Positions 1-4,886 are shown, counted from the stretch's first letter. The stretch: DNA of 5,172 nucleotides from Dehalococcoidia bacterium (GCA_012270625.1 JAAXHZ010000348.1:1-5172); one strand, 5' to 3'. Notes: a model not told the origin generated them from the letters alone. A program made the numbers and translations.

Positions 1-174
1 CCGTGGAAGGACGAGTTGACCACCGCTGTGCCCAGGATTATCGATGGCTACATGACCGTACCGACTGGTCCCGGCTGGGGCGCCGACATCAACGAAGAAG
101 TCGCCCTCGCCCACCCCTGGGACGAGAACAGCCTCGCTGAAGTACAGACTGGCGGCTACAAAGTACCTCGGTAA
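1..174 (+). CDS. Enolase-superfamily (mandelate racemase / muconate lactonizing enzyme type) protein, C-terminal 57 residues only
   Basis: This is the 3' end of a gene that starts before the window. It is read in frame 1 from base 1 to the TAA at 172-174, giving 57 residues. The stretch GYMTVPTGPGWGADINEE (residues 16-33) matches the closing segment of mandelate racemase / muconate lactonizing enzyme family proteins, where a 'G-x-(I/V/L)-x-V-P-x-x-P-G-x-G' strand caps the barrel and is followed by an acidic 'N-E-E' and a 'HPW/HPY' tail (here HPW, residues 38-40). Family members abstract a proton alpha to a carboxylate with Mg2+ help, usually as sugar-acid dehydratases or racemases. The catalytic Lys and metal ligands lie upstream, out of view, so the substrate cannot be assigned. 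The next gene starts 45 bp downstream on the same strand, so co-transcription is likely. The family call is fairly secure; the specific reaction is not. Confidence 0.8.
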   Translation, partial: PWKDELTTAVPRIIDGYMTVPTGPGWGADINEEVALAHPWDENSLAEVQTGGYKVPR

Positions 175-219
175 CTCTAGGTCGGATTCCTGTCCCCCAG
201 CCCTCACCCGGAGAAGTCC

Positions 220-1101
220 ATGCCGGAATACGAGCACATCCTCTACGAAGCCAGGGGCGCCACCAGGGTCATCACCCTCAACCGCCCCGAGACGCTCAAC
301 GCCATCACCGAACCGATGGAAGCGGACCTGCATGAGGCCCTTGACATCGCCGAGGCCGACCCTGATGCCCGCGTCATCATAATTCAGGGCGCGGGCAGGG
401 CGTTCAGCTCAGGTTACGACATCGCGTCGTTTCAGGAGACCGACCCTGTATCTATGATTCCCAAGGGGTCGAGCGCCGCAGACCACGTCTCGCGCTGGTT
501 CTATCACGACCGCAACATGCTCAAGAACCAGACCCATATCTTGGAGCTGTCCAAGCCTGTTATAGCCTGCGTCCATGGCTGGTGCATGGGCGGCGGCACT
601 TGGCTGTCCCTGACATGCGACATGACCTTCTGCTCGGAAGACGCCGTCTTCGCCCAGCCCGAGGTCCGTCAGATTTCCAACACCAGCTTTCTCTGGGTGC
701 TTATGGCCGGATACAAGAACGCGCTCAGGTACTCCCTCACCGGTGATCACATCGACGCCCAAGAGGCATTCAGGATAGGTCTAGTGAACGAGGTGTTCCA
801 GGACAAGGACGCGATGATGGCCGAGGCGTTCCGACTTGCCGAGCGTATCGCGATGGTCAGCCCTGAAACCGTAGCTGCCAACAAGTACGTCGCCACGCTC
901 GGATTGGAGATGATGGGCCTGCGCAACGCGATCACCAGCAACTGGCTTCTGTCCTCCATCGCCCACTCGTCACAGCGTCCAGACTACAACCGCCGCGAGA
1001 TGCTCGACGCCGCCGAAGAAAGCGGAATGCGCGGCTTTCTCAACGTCCGCGACAGTCCATTCCGCCCCGAGCCCTTCGGCCCACGCTCCGAGTCGGAATA
1101 A
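220..1101 (+). CDS. Enoyl-CoA hydratase/isomerase (crotonase) family protein
   Basis: This 293-residue protein has a crotonase fold and acts on an acyl-CoA thioester in the cytoplasm. The N-terminal LNRPETLNAI (20-29) is the family signature. AFSSGYDI (61-68) supplies the first oxyanion-hole strand, and HGWCMGGGTWLSLTCD (119-134) contains the second oxyanion glycine. Glu148 in FAQPE lines up with Glu164 of rat enoyl-CoA hydratase. The other general acid/base, rat Glu144 in 'GGGxE', is Trp128 here, so ordinary syn-hydration is doubtful; an isomerase, hydrolase, lyase or other crotonase reaction is possible. The protein is longer than the usual ~260 residues because of an insertion around 71-105 and a C-terminal extension after the 'RDSPF' motif (277-281). 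The ATG at 220 is supported by GGAG at 210-213, six bases upstream. It lies behind an enolase-superfamily gene, consistent with a catabolic operon. The family is certain; the reaction is open. Confidence 0.93.
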   Translation: MPEYEHILYEARGATRVITLNRPETLNAITEPMEADLHEALDIAEADPDARVIIIQGAGRAFSSGYDIASFQETDPVSMIPKGSSAADHVSRWFYHDRNMLKNQTHILELSKPVIACVHGWCMGGGTWLSLTCDMTFCSEDAVFAQPEVRQISNTSFLWVLMAGYKNALRYSLTGDHIDAQEAFRIGLVNEVFQDKDAMMAEAFRLAERIAMVSPETVAANKYVATLGLEMMGLRNAITSNWLLSSIAHSSQRPDYNRREMLDAAEESGMRGFLNVRDSPFRPEPFGPRSESE

Positions 1102-1180
1102 CCGGTCATTTCGGCTTGGCCCCAGAATCCGCGATGACTGTACATTCTGGACACTCTCCCGATTGCTTCCGTTGGTCGGG

Positions 1181-1210
1181 GCACAAGACCATCGTTCAGG
1201 TGGTCTTTGC
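1181..1210. other. Stem-loop in the convergent intergenic region
   Basis: AAGACCA (1185-1191) pairs perfectly with TGGTCTT (1201-1207) around a 9-base loop. With a single bulged C at 1184 the stem extends by GCA/TGC (1181-1183 with 1208-1210), giving ten base pairs. It lies between the plus-strand crotonase gene and the minus-strand hydrolase gene, where a bidirectional terminator would be expected, but neither side has a T-run, so intrinsic termination is not supported. A second, weaker pair is CCAGAAT (1122-1128) with ATTCTGG (1144-1150). The rest of this 185-bp interval shows no gene that I can support. Confidence 0.35.
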
Positions 1211-1228
1211 ATCTCAGGAGGTCGTGTG

Positions 1229-1282
1229 ATGATTCCATACTGCCGGAAAGATATCCAGTCTTTGGGCATACCCATGCCATGA
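1229..1282 (+). CDS. Possible 17-codon ORF behind a perfect Shine-Dalgarno sequence
   Basis: AGGAGG at 1216-1221 is a full anti-16S match and lies seven bases before an ATG at 1229, the optimal spacing. The ORF encodes MIPYCRKDIQSLGIPMP and stops with TGA at 1280-1282, just before the end of the convergent hydrolase gene. A 31-codon ORF (1134-1229, start MTVHSGHSPD) ends with TGA overlapping this ATG as TGATG. I recognise neither peptide. They sit 32-180 bp downstream of the crotonase gene and could be carried on its transcript. There is no evidence of conservation here, and a chance AGGAGG is quite possible, so this is a weak candidate only. Confidence 0.13.
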   Translation: MIPYCRKDIQSLGIPMP

Positions 1283-1286
1283 CGAT

Positions 1287-2129
1287 CTAGCTGCGAGCAG
1301 TGAACTCCCGCACCGCCTCCGCAACGGTCTTTGGCTGGTCCATGTACATGTTATGACCGCTGTCCGGAATCGTCAGCAGCTCGAAGTCGGGTGTCTCCTT
1401 AGCGATTGGTATCAGATCACTAAAGCTGTCGGCGCGCGAGTCGCTCATCACGAACAGGATTGGCTTGCCGAGGGTTCTGAGCGTGGGTCTGAGATCGTGA
1501 TAGTCTCCATCGCGCTCCTTCCAGTCCATGCTTGCGGTCGCCCACTTCATGTCGAGCCGTCCGTCCGGCAGCTCGAACGACTCCAACGCGACAACATCTT
1601 TGATGACGTCGTCTCTCCACTTGCCAGTCATGGGATGCTGCTTGAGATAGTCGTACATCTCTTCACGATTGCCCCATGTCCGTCTCGGACGCACAGCGCG
1701 CTTCGAGACCATTCTTTGGAAGTCCTCCGTTACGACGACCATTGGCTCCAATAGCATGAGCTTGCTGAAGATGTCCGGCCTGCGCTCAGCGAGCTTTGCG
1801 GCGACCACGCCGCCGGTCGAGTGTGCCACAGCCACTGCGTCCCGCATTTCTATGGCGTCTGCGAACGTCTCTAGGTCGTCGATCCGCTGATCAAACCTGT
1901 ATCCCAACTCCGGCCAGTCACTGTCGCCGTGCCCGCGCGAGTCCAGTGCGATCACGTGGAGCTTCTCGCACAGATACCGTGCCACCGCATCCCAGGATCT
2001 GCTCGTGCGCATGTCCCCGTGTAGCAGGAGCACGCTAGGGTGGACCTCATACCCGCCTGGTCGGTCCCAATCGACGTAGTGAAGCCGAATCCCGTTGACG
2101 GAGACTAAGTCACTCCGGGGTTCTGTCAA
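1287..2129 (-). CDS. Alpha/beta-fold hydrolase
   Basis: The 280-residue product has a complete alpha/beta hydrolase fold. VLLLHGDMRTS (33-43) is the oxyanion-hole strand and turn. VIALDSRGHGDSD (59-71) is the typical strand 4 and loop. The nucleophile elbow is AHSTGG (102-107) with Ser104; its first position is Ala instead of the common Gly. The acid is probably Asp234 after the strand PILFVMSDS (Asp230 is the alternative), and the base is His259 in DSGHNMYMDQP. The region between about 125 and 215 forms the lid that sets specificity. Such enzymes hydrolyse esters, lactones, amides, epoxides, enol-lactones or C-C bonds; nothing visible decides which. No ATG or GTG fits in frame near the family N-terminus, so TTG at 2127-2129 is the likely start, directly after an in-frame TAG (2130-2132). 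No strong ribosome site is seen. It lies 158 bp after the lyase gene on the same strand. Confidence 0.92.
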   Translation of the reverse strand: MTEPRSDLVSVNGIRLHYVDWDRPGGYEVHPSVLLLHGDMRTSRSWDAVARYLCEKLHVIALDSRGHGDSDWPELGYRFDQRIDDLETFADAIEMRDAVAVAHSTGGVVAAKLAERRPDIFSKLMLLEPMVVVTEDFQRMVSKRAVRPRRTWGNREEMYDYLKQHPMTGKWRDDVIKDVVALESFELPDGRLDMKWATASMDWKERDGDYHDLRPTLRTLGKPILFVMSDSRADSFSDLIPIAKETPDFELLTIPDSGHNMYMDQPKTVAEAVREFTARS

Positions 2130-2198
2130 CTATTCGACCCCGGTTCCATCCGCGACTTTCGCCCTTTTGCGTCGTATCGTCAGAAGCATTCTCGCTAT

Positions 2199-2215
2199 CC
2201 ACCTTGACAAGGTGG
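2199..2215 (-). other. Perfect 7-bp hairpin with 3-base loop, flanked by an outer inverted repeat
   Basis: CCACCTT (2199-2205) and AAGGTGG (2209-2215) are exact reverse complements separated by three bases. Outside it, CGTATCG (2173-2179) and CGATACG (2221-2227) form a second 7-bp inverted repeat that could close a larger structure around the hairpin. It lies in the transcribed gap between the lyase and hydrolase genes, 13 bases downstream of the UGA (2229-2231) that ends the short ORF at 2229-2288. There is no T-run on either side, so it is not an ordinary intrinsic terminator. A role in mRNA processing or stability, or in setting hydrolase translation, is possible but not shown. Confidence 0.4.
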
Positions 2216-2228
2216 CCCTGCGATACGC

Positions 2229-2288
2229 TCAGTTCGAGTACTGTTTGAAGTGACTCGGAAGCAGCTTGTACAACACCTTCTCTATCAT
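2229..2288 (-). CDS. Possible 19-codon ORF translationally coupled to the DapA-like gene
   Basis: The ATG (2288-2286) shares one base with the TGA stop of the DapA-like gene (2290-2288), forming TGATG, a common coupling arrangement. The peptide is MIEKVLYKLLPSHFKQYSN, ending in TGA at 2229-2231. Fifteen of its 19 codons end in G or C, similar to the flanking genes and unlike a typical spacer. Beyond the TGA the same frame stays open for 32 more codons, to the TAG at 2130-2132 directly before the hydrolase TTG. The continuation is strongly basic (for example RMLLTIRRKRAK). I do not recognise the peptide. It could be a real microprotein, a small gene broken by a nonsense mutation, or chance. 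Another minus-strand frame is also open across this gap but lacks a convincing start at its beginning. Confidence 0.25.
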   Translation of the reverse strand: MIEKVLYKLLPSHFKQYSN

Positions 2289-3208
2289 CACGTCAGCCCC
2301 AGCTCTTCCAGGATCGGTGGAATTTGCATCTTCTCTTCGTTGGTCAGCGGACGGAAGGGACGGGAAGTGGTGTCATGATCGATGACACCCATGTGCTTGA
2401 GCGCGACCTTCATGCCGCCGAAGCTCGCAGCGTTGGCGCCGCCGCCCTTCGCGACTGCCCCGACCTTCTGCGCCGTTATCAGCTTTGAGTTGCACTCGCG
2501 CACTGTCTCTGTGTCTCCCACCTCTCCCGCTTCCCAGCCGCGTGCGCACACGTTCGGCACAAGATTTGCAATCCCTGGAATGACACCGTGAACGCCGACA
2601 GAGCCCGCACTCGTCACCCGGAAAACCGTGCCGAGGAACCTCAGCAGGGAGATCTCACCCTGATCACACAGTACGTTGAGCTGTGCAAGCAGCTCTCCGG
2701 CGCCGGAACTGTCCTTAACCCCTACGACGGTTCCCTCGGCCGCGAGCATCGCGATTGTGCCCGGCTCTACTGCCGTCTTGACCGTCTGAGGAATGTTGTA
2801 CACCCACAGCGGCAGGCCGATCTGGTCCTGCGCGTAGCGGTAGTGGTCAGCAAGCTCATCTTGGGAGTCGGGGTAGTAGTACGGTGGCGTCAGCGCAATC
2901 CCGTCCATGCCGAGCTCGCGCACCTCGCTGGCAAGCTCCACGGACATCTTAGTGGATGTGCTGGAGATATTACAGATAACGGGAACTCGCCCCGCAACCT
3001 CGTCAACTGTCGCCTCCATTGCGCGGATCCGTTCCGAGTCGGGCAGATTCGCGAACTCCCCCGTAGTGCCGGATGCCCAGAGGCCGTGCACACCGTTGTC
3101 GATCAGGTAGTTGACCAGCCGCCGAAGCGAACCTATGTCCACCGTCTCATCCGGGTTCAGCGGCGTCAGCATCGGGACTATCACGCCCTTGATCTCTCTA
3201 TCTGCCAT
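2288..3208 (-). CDS. Dihydrodipicolinate synthase / N-acetylneuraminate lyase (DapA) family protein
   Basis: This 306-residue TIM-barrel class I aldolase is full length for the family. GTTGE (47-51) binds the pyruvate carboxylate, Tyr137 in VYNIP is the catalytic tyrosine, and Lys165 in GVKDSSG forms the Schiff base. LTPPYYY (106-112) matches the tyrosine-bearing interface loop. In true DapA, Arg138 (E. coli) follows the 'YNVPSRTG' motif and holds aspartate semialdehyde; the aligned position here is Thr142 in YNIPQTVKT. Lysine biosynthesis is therefore unlikely, and a catabolic lyase or dehydratase for a sugar acid or 2-keto acid is more probable. This suits the catabolic neighbourhood. The ATG at 3206-3208 is fixed by AAGGAG six bases upstream. 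The gene lies 66 bp after the PIG-L gene on the same strand and its stop overlaps a short ORF. Family assignment is secure; the substrate is unknown. Confidence 0.94.
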   Translation of the reverse strand: MADREIKGVIVPMLTPLNPDETVDIGSLRRLVNYLIDNGVHGLWASGTTGEFANLPDSERIRAMEATVDEVAGRVPVICNISSTSTKMSVELASEVRELGMDGIALTPPYYYPDSQDELADHYRYAQDQIGLPLWVYNIPQTVKTAVEPGTIAMLAAEGTVVGVKDSSGAGELLAQLNVLCDQGEISLLRFLGTVFRVTSAGSVGVHGVIPGIANLVPNVCARGWEAGEVGDTETVRECNSKLITAQKVGAVAKGGGANAASFGGMKVALKHMGVIDHDTTSRPFRPLTNEEKMQIPPILEELGLT

Positions 3209-3214
3209 TGGGTT

Positions 3215-3220
3215 CTCCTT
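3215..3220 (-). promoter_or_regulatory. Shine-Dalgarno site of the DapA-like gene
   Basis: On the minus strand the bases read AAGGAG, followed by six bases and the ATG at 3208. This is the best-formed ribosome site on the minus strand and settles the start codon. It suggests independent initiation rather than reliance on coupling to the PIG-L gene, which ends 66 bp earlier. Confidence 0.8.
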
Positions 3221-3274
3221 AACTCGATCCTGAGACTACGGCATTGGATAGCGTCATTCTATCAGGGTGCGCCG

Positions 3275-4000
3275 CTAGACCTCGTAAACCTCGAAGCTGA
3301 CCGCGTAATCGCACCCGAACTCGATTCCGATTGCGTTGGCGTTCATCGTCAGGAACATCTCAGGGTCCACGTCTGTTTCCAGACCTTTGAGATACGCTTC
3401 GTGCTTCTCGAGAGACTCCACGCCCTTGTAAACATGGTCCCCCACGTCCACGGCGTGTGTCGGGTTGGGAGAACCGCTGACCAGCAGCATCCTCACTCCG
3501 CTCCACGGTTCCAGTCCCTCATCTAGCAAATCTGGAAATATCCACCGGTTGCCAGCGTCTCGGGATGCGTCAAGCGCGGCCAGACCAACTGCGCGATGAT
3601 CGGCTTGGTTGGCCAGTCCCTGCCCGAAGCGCATGTCCATGTTGATGGTGACGACCACGCCAGGTCTGTGTCTGCGGATGGCGCGGGCAATGTCGTGACG
3701 TAATGGCAGTCCGTACTCGACAACGCCATCTGTGTAGTCCAGGAACTCGACAGTCTCAACTCCGACGACCGCTGCCCCCTCGATCTCCTCGCGAGTGCGC
3801 ACCTCACGAGTCTGGCTCGGATCCATGCCGTCTATTCCGGCCTCGCCTCGCGTCGCGAGAAGGTACACGACCGTCTTGCCCTCAGACGTCCACTTTGAGA
3901 CCGCGCCTGCCGCGCCGTACTCGATGTCATCTGGATGAGCCACGACGACGAGAGCGGTTTGCCAGTCTTCGTCCAGCGGTTGGAGCGCGCCGTCAGTCAT
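3275..4000 (-). CDS. PIG-L / LmbE family zinc deacetylase
   Basis: The 241-residue product carries the diagnostic AHPDDIEYGAAG motif (21-32). By comparison with MshB, His22, Asp25 and His135 (in QADHRAVG) would bind zinc and Asp24 would be the general base. LLATRGEAG (47-55) is the usual strand and turn following the first helix. Family members remove an acyl group, mostly acetyl, from N-acyl sugars or related amines, as in mycothiol, bacillithiol and GPI-anchor precursor synthesis; others act in antibiotic pathways or chitooligosaccharide breakdown. No signal peptide is visible, so it is probably cytoplasmic. Its ATG overlaps the stop of the MoaD-like gene as ATGA (3997-4000), which indicates translational coupling; a purine-rich GGCGGCGGAG just upstream lies too close to act as a normal ribosome site. 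The substrate is not evident. The family is certain. Confidence 0.94.
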   Translation of the reverse strand: MTDGALQPLDEDWQTALVVVAHPDDIEYGAAGAVSKWTSEGKTVVYLLATRGEAGIDGMDPSQTREVRTREEIEGAAVVGVETVEFLDYTDGVVEYGLPLRHDIARAIRRHRPGVVVTINMDMRFGQGLANQADHRAVGLAALDASRDAGNRWIFPDLLDEGLEPWSGVRMLLVSGSPNPTHAVDVGDHVYKGVESLEKHEAYLKGLETDVDPEMFLTMNANAIGIEFGCDYAVSFEVYEV

Positions 4001-4263
4001 GCTCCGCCGCCGATTGCTGGCAGGAAGTGCACCTCGCTGGCCTCTCCCACCTTCTCCAGCATACCCAGAGGAGTGATTTCACCATCGATAGCGACCGAGA
4101 TGTTCCCCTTGATCCGTCCGTCCTCGACTAGCCGCTCTTTGAACCCTGGGTACTGGGTATCGAGGTTGTTGACGATCTGCCTGACGGACGATCCCTCTAC
4201 CTCGACTCTGCTCTTGCCATCGCTGAGCTTCTGCATCAGCGACGGGATAAAGACTGTAGCCAT
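3997..4263 (-). CDS. MoaD/ThiS family ubiquitin-like sulfur-carrier protein
   Basis: This 88-residue beta-grasp protein has family-typical length. The features are an N-terminal strand (ATVFIPSLM), the helix SVRQIVNNLDTQYPGFKERL (26-45), the strand NISVAIDGE (54-62), and the C-terminal VHFLPAIGGG (78-87) that forms the flexible tail. Relatives end in Gly-Gly, which is adenylated and thiocarboxylated by an E1-like enzyme and then donates sulfur to molybdopterin, thiazole, cysteine or tRNA, or is conjugated to proteins. Here the tail is GGG followed by a terminal Ala (residue 88), so the diglycine is not the very end. The Ala codon GCA and stop TGA create the ATGA overlap with the PIG-L start. 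The start is supported by GGAGGG eight bases before the ATG at 4263. No E1-like activator or metalloprotease gene is in the window. Whether it serves molybdopterin synthesis or another sulfur pathway is undecided. Confidence 0.9.
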   Translation of the reverse strand: MATVFIPSLMQKLSDGKSRVEVEGSSVRQIVNNLDTQYPGFKERLVEDGRIKGNISVAIDGEITPLGMLEKVGEASEVHFLPAIGGGA

Positions 4264-4271
4264 GATGGTGT

Positions 4272-4277
4272 CCCTCC
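4272..4277 (-). promoter_or_regulatory. Shine-Dalgarno site of the MoaD-like gene
   Basis: The minus strand reads GGAGGG, eight bases before the ATG at 4263. It sits immediately after the TAG (4279-4281) of the preceding gene, so ribosomes ending there are placed on it. The 15-bp gap between the genes supports a common transcript. Confidence 0.75.
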
Positions 4278-4278
4278 G

Positions 4279-4806
4279 CTATCCCTGCTGAGTCCCATTG
4301 GCTTCGGGTGAGTAGAAGCCAGGAGGCGGTTCGTCGAATGGTTCACCTCGTGCCTCAGCGCCCATCCTGCGGCCGTTCCACTCGGTCCACTTTCGCTGAA
4401 CTTCCGAGAGTGCTTCAGACCGGGCCTCGGCCGCCGCTTTGGTCACTGCCTCGGCCACCGCTTTGGTCACTGCTTCGGCCACGGCCTTGTCCAATCGTTC
4501 CTGTTCCCGCTTCTTGAACCATCGATCCAACTGTTCGCCAAGAACCATGATCAGGCGCGCTCCTTCCGTGATTGTCAGCGTAGTTCCCGCGAATCCGACG
4601 GCGGTCTGCCCTGATTGGTGAATGATGTTCAGGACCGTCTGAATCGCATCGTCTTCGACTAGGTGGAATATCTCATTCCAGCATACCAGAGATATGCCAA
4701 CGGCGTTCTGGATGACGAATAGGCTGAAGTAAACCGTCCGCCACCTCGGCGATATGCTCCAGATAGATTCTCTATCGGGTGGGGATACGTTGTCCTCGGT
4801 AGTCAA
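4279..4806 (-). CDS. Hypothetical membrane-associated protein with coiled-coil octapeptide repeats
   Basis: I do not recognise the family with confidence. The 175-residue product has a polar N-terminus, a hydrophobic stretch at about 25-43 (VYFSLFVIQNAVGISLVCW), and a second, weaker one at about 58-79, so one or two membrane helices are plausible. A charged helical region follows, GEQLDRWFKKREQERLDK (90-107), then three octads of the type KAVAEAVT (107-130), and a C-terminal part with WTEWNGRR (140-147) and GEPFDEPPPGF (154-164). The order resembles a small membrane-anchored coiled-coil protein with a cytoplasmic tail, perhaps a scaffold or oligomeriser. TTG at 4804-4806 is the only start fitting the N-terminus; no clear ribosome site precedes it. 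It opens a co-directional cluster, 15 bp before the MoaD-like gene and about 80 bp after the terminator of the molybdenum hydroxylase gene. That the gene is real is likely; its role is unknown. Confidence 0.75.
   Translation of the reverse strand: MTTEDNVSPPDRESIWSISPRWRTVYFSLFVIQNAVGISLVCWNEIFHLVEDDAIQTVLNIIHQSGQTAVGFAGTTLTITEGARLIMVLGEQLDRWFKKREQERLDKAVAEAVTKAVAEAVTKAAAEARSEALSEVQRKWTEWNGRRMGAEARGEPFDEPPPGFYSPEANGTQQG
4424..4495. repeat. 24-bp in-frame tandem repeat, about 2.6 units
   Basis: Units at 4424-4447 and 4448-4471 differ at one base of 24; a third, diverged unit runs from 4472 to about 4495. The period is a multiple of three, and the repeat encodes the alternating Ala/Val/Glu/Lys octads (residues about 105-128) of the hypothetical membrane-associated protein. 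The near-identity of the first two units at synonymous sites points to recent duplication or slippage, so copy number may vary between strains. Confidence 0.85.
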
Positions 4807-4886
4807 TATCGGTATTTCACGATTTAAGTTTCATGAATCCGAACATAGCCCCTTGACTTAGTTGCACCCATCTTCTCTAGCACACT
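4807..4886 (-). other. Leader region upstream of the unknown-function cluster
   Basis: These 80 bp lie between the terminator of the molybdenum hydroxylase gene and the TTG start at 4806. A promoter for the downstream minus-strand cluster is expected here because the terminator isolates it from upstream transcription. The minus strand is locally AT-rich near the start and contains TATGTT and TTAAAT as loose -10-like hexamers, but no -35 box at good spacing, so I do not place a promoter precisely. No gene is seen. Confidence 0.3.

Noticed and set aside
409..762. Minus-strand open frame opposite the crotonase gene
   Set aside because: The plus-strand product contains all crotonase landmarks over the same bases; the antisense frame matches nothing and has no ribosome site.
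984..1280. Minus-strand open frame running from the intergenic region into the crotonase 3' end
   Set aside because: About 60 codons lie outside the crotonase gene, but the frame has no ribosome site, no recognisable motif and continues as antisense of a real gene.
2204..2232. TTGACA on the plus strand inside the 2199-2215 hairpin as a promoter -35
   Set aside because: No -10 at correct spacing, and it would point into the antisense of the lyase gene. The hexamer is explained by the hairpin arms and loop.
3247..3263. GATAG/CTATC inverted repeat between the deacetylase and lyase genes
   Set aside because: A five-base-pair AT-containing stem is expected by chance and has no T-run or operator-like symmetry beyond this.
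2588..3526. Long plus-strand open frame of 312 codons opposite the lyase and deacetylase genes
   Set aside because: It crosses two genes with intact catalytic motifs on the minus strand, has a GTG start without context, and shows His/Arg/Leu-rich composition with no recognisable domain. It is a shadow of high-GC codon use.
3703..4131. Arg/Pro/Ser-rich plus-strand open frame of 142 codons
   Set aside because: It lies opposite the PIG-L and MoaD-like genes and has low-complexity shadow-frame composition.
4424..4495. CRISPR-like direct repeats
   Set aside because: The units are directly abutting, without spacers, and encode in-frame coiled-coil octads in a protein gene.
4853..4885. TTGACT on the plus strand as a -35 box
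   Set aside because: No -10 hexamer follows at 16-18 bp, and there is no plus-strand gene downstream.
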